Below are positions 62,993-64,000 of a stretch of DNA of 64,000 nucleotides, piece by piece. The DNA is from Pezizomycotina sp. ARF18 (taxonomy: Eukaryota; Ascomycota). Every line of letters begins with the position of its first letter. The stretch's first letter is position 1. Made by a program: the position numbers and the translations under genes. Below the pieces are notes generated by a model. The model saw only the letters and a program-made list of their open reading frames with translations. It did no database searches and was not told where the DNA came from. The stretch is from positions 1 to 64,000 of the forward strand of contig AZLU01000033.1 of the NCBI GenBank assembly GCA_002224055.1, in the 5' to 3' direction.

Positions 62993-64000
62993 TAATATCC
63001 AAACTAATCGTAATCTGAAAGGTTCGCTCCCGACATACCCGTCCTGCTATATCACGGTAATATTCAGGAGCGGACACAGCTTCGCAACAAGAAACTAAAT
63101 AAGAAGATCGATGAAAAATATCCTGTCATTTGCACATCTTACGAGATCATCATGACGATACGAAGCACCTACAAAGGCTTAAATGGAAATACATCATCAT
63201 TGTGCGCCCCGCCTTCATAAGTACAAATTAATTTCAGATTCTGACGTATGATATTACATGCAGATGAGGGTCACAGGCTGAAAAATTTGAACTCAAATTA
63301 ATCAAAGAACTAAAACTGTACGGCTCCGACAACAGACTCCTGCTAACAGGCACGCCACTGCAGAACAACTTAGGTAATGGCTCTCCAGTTCTAATATATA
63401 TTTTCACGTCAAATAAAACCTTCTAATCACCCAATTATATAGCTGAATTGTGGTCGCTTCTAAACTTTTTAATGCCCGCCATTTTCGATAACTTGGAGAC
63501 GTTTGAAGGCTGGTTCGTATTTCTCCTCTATGTAGTACATCAGCTTCCCCGTTGCTAACATATAGCAGGTTTGACTTCTCTGTGCTCCAGCAGAAAGACG
63601 GTCATAACCAGATTTTACAAAAGGAAGCGAAAAGCAAGCTTATCTCCAGCTTGCATCAAATTCTGAAGCCTTTCCTGTTGCGTCGCGTCAAATCTGATGT
63701 GTTATTGGATCTGCCTAAGAAGCGGGAATATGTTCTTTATGCGCCGCTGTCGAAGACCCAGCAGGAACTGTATCTTAAGCTCACTCAAAGAGATGCCGAA
63801 AATTTCTTAGTTCAGAAAGTCCTGGAAAGCTACAGGAATGACGCAGGAACACAGGTAGTACAGGCAGCGGTTCCGGCTCGTCCACGCCGAATAAGCACAA
63901 ACGCAAGGCGTCTGAGAACCTGGATGCCCAGAACAGCCTACAGCCCCCGCAAAATGGAACGCATAAGATGCTCAGGAATTCAAGATCAAACAAGAAATTG
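61919..64000 (+). CDS. IRC5: SNF2-family ATPase, IRC5/LSH (HELLS) type, partial (runs off the window)
   Basis: Chromatin-remodelling ATPase of the Lsh/Irc5/DDM1 branch. The N-terminal part is acidic ([20 protein letters not shown]) with a coiled coil ([20 protein letters not shown]) and [20 protein letters not shown]. The helicase part has [20 protein letters not shown], then [17 protein letters not shown], where a 53-nt intron (62730-62782) splits the Walker A glycine codon before Lys-Thr. It continues [62 protein letters not shown], the DEGHRLKN motif [22 protein letters not shown] (III), and [20 protein letters not shown] followed by [20 protein letters not shown]. The Lsh branch call rests on DEGHRLKN and the [13 protein letters not shown] block. 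The start is uncertain: ATG at 61919 lies in another frame from the acidic block, so an indel lies between them. The C-terminal helicase domain is outside the window. Confidence 0.88.
62939..62989. repeat. inverted homopolymer pair T23-A28 in an IRC5-like intron
   Basis: About 23 T are followed by about 28 A within the intron that follows DEFKR. If transcribed it would form a perfect U-A hairpin. Confidence 0.9.

Overview
The window is nuclear DNA of a filamentous ascomycete (Pezizomycotina). The evidence is a set of single-copy fungal genes broken by short GT-AG introns of about 50-130 nt, a sterol C-22 desaturase (CYP61/ERG5), fungal-type carnitine acetyltransferase and glucosamine synthase genes, and AT-rich intergenic DNA full of long T or A runs and TTTA repeats. 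I cannot place it below that rank. There is no rRNA, tRNA, CRISPR array, transposon, virus-like element or toxin gene that I can support.

Layout, left to right. 1-5.3 kb: AT-rich DNA, then a low-complexity Met/Gln-rich conserved fungal protein (+). 6.8-10.4 kb: a GNAT acetyltransferase (-) divergent from ribosome-biogenesis factor YTM1 (+). 10.7-15.4 kb: SDH assembly factor SDH6 (-) divergent from an FAH-family hydrolase (+), which converges on a membrane dipeptidase (-). 16.6-25.8 kb: L-serine dehydratase, a Rad60/Esc2-type SUMO-like protein and GFA1, all (-). 30-36.8 kb: a histidine phosphatase (+), a gamma-tubulin complex component (-) and EAF7 (+). 38-44.8 kb: carnitine acetyltransferase and MCM3, both (+). 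45.9-47.9 kb: a basic-secretory-protein-type metallopeptidase followed almost without a gap by phosphopantothenoylcysteine decarboxylase (+). 48.3-51.8 kb: COA6 (-) divergent from CAP/SRV2 (+). 52.6-57.4 kb: mitochondrial ribosomal protein uS4m/NAM9 and ERG5 (-). 59.5-64 kb: a DUF2461 protein (-) divergent from an IRC5/LSH SNF2 ATPase (+), cut by the window end.

These are mostly housekeeping genes (replication, chromatin, ribosome, mitochondrion, CoA, sterol and chitin-precursor metabolism) and do not form a cluster with one shared job. Nearly every gene carries one or more +1/-1 frame changes inside strongly conserved domains. Because many essential single-copy genes are affected and the flanking codons stay conserved, I read this as indel error in the sequence and not as mass gene decay. 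Only the carnitine acetyltransferase and COA6 read through cleanly.

I found no clear new system. The most interesting items are: an in-frame upstream exon that would add a mitochondrial targeting sequence to carnitine acetyltransferase; the 5-nt first coding exon of GFA1 that splits its catalytic cysteine codon; a TATA promoter with a splice donor but no protein behind it at 54.2 kb; four T-run/A-run inverted pairs; and the near-zero gap between the metallopeptidase and PPCDC genes.
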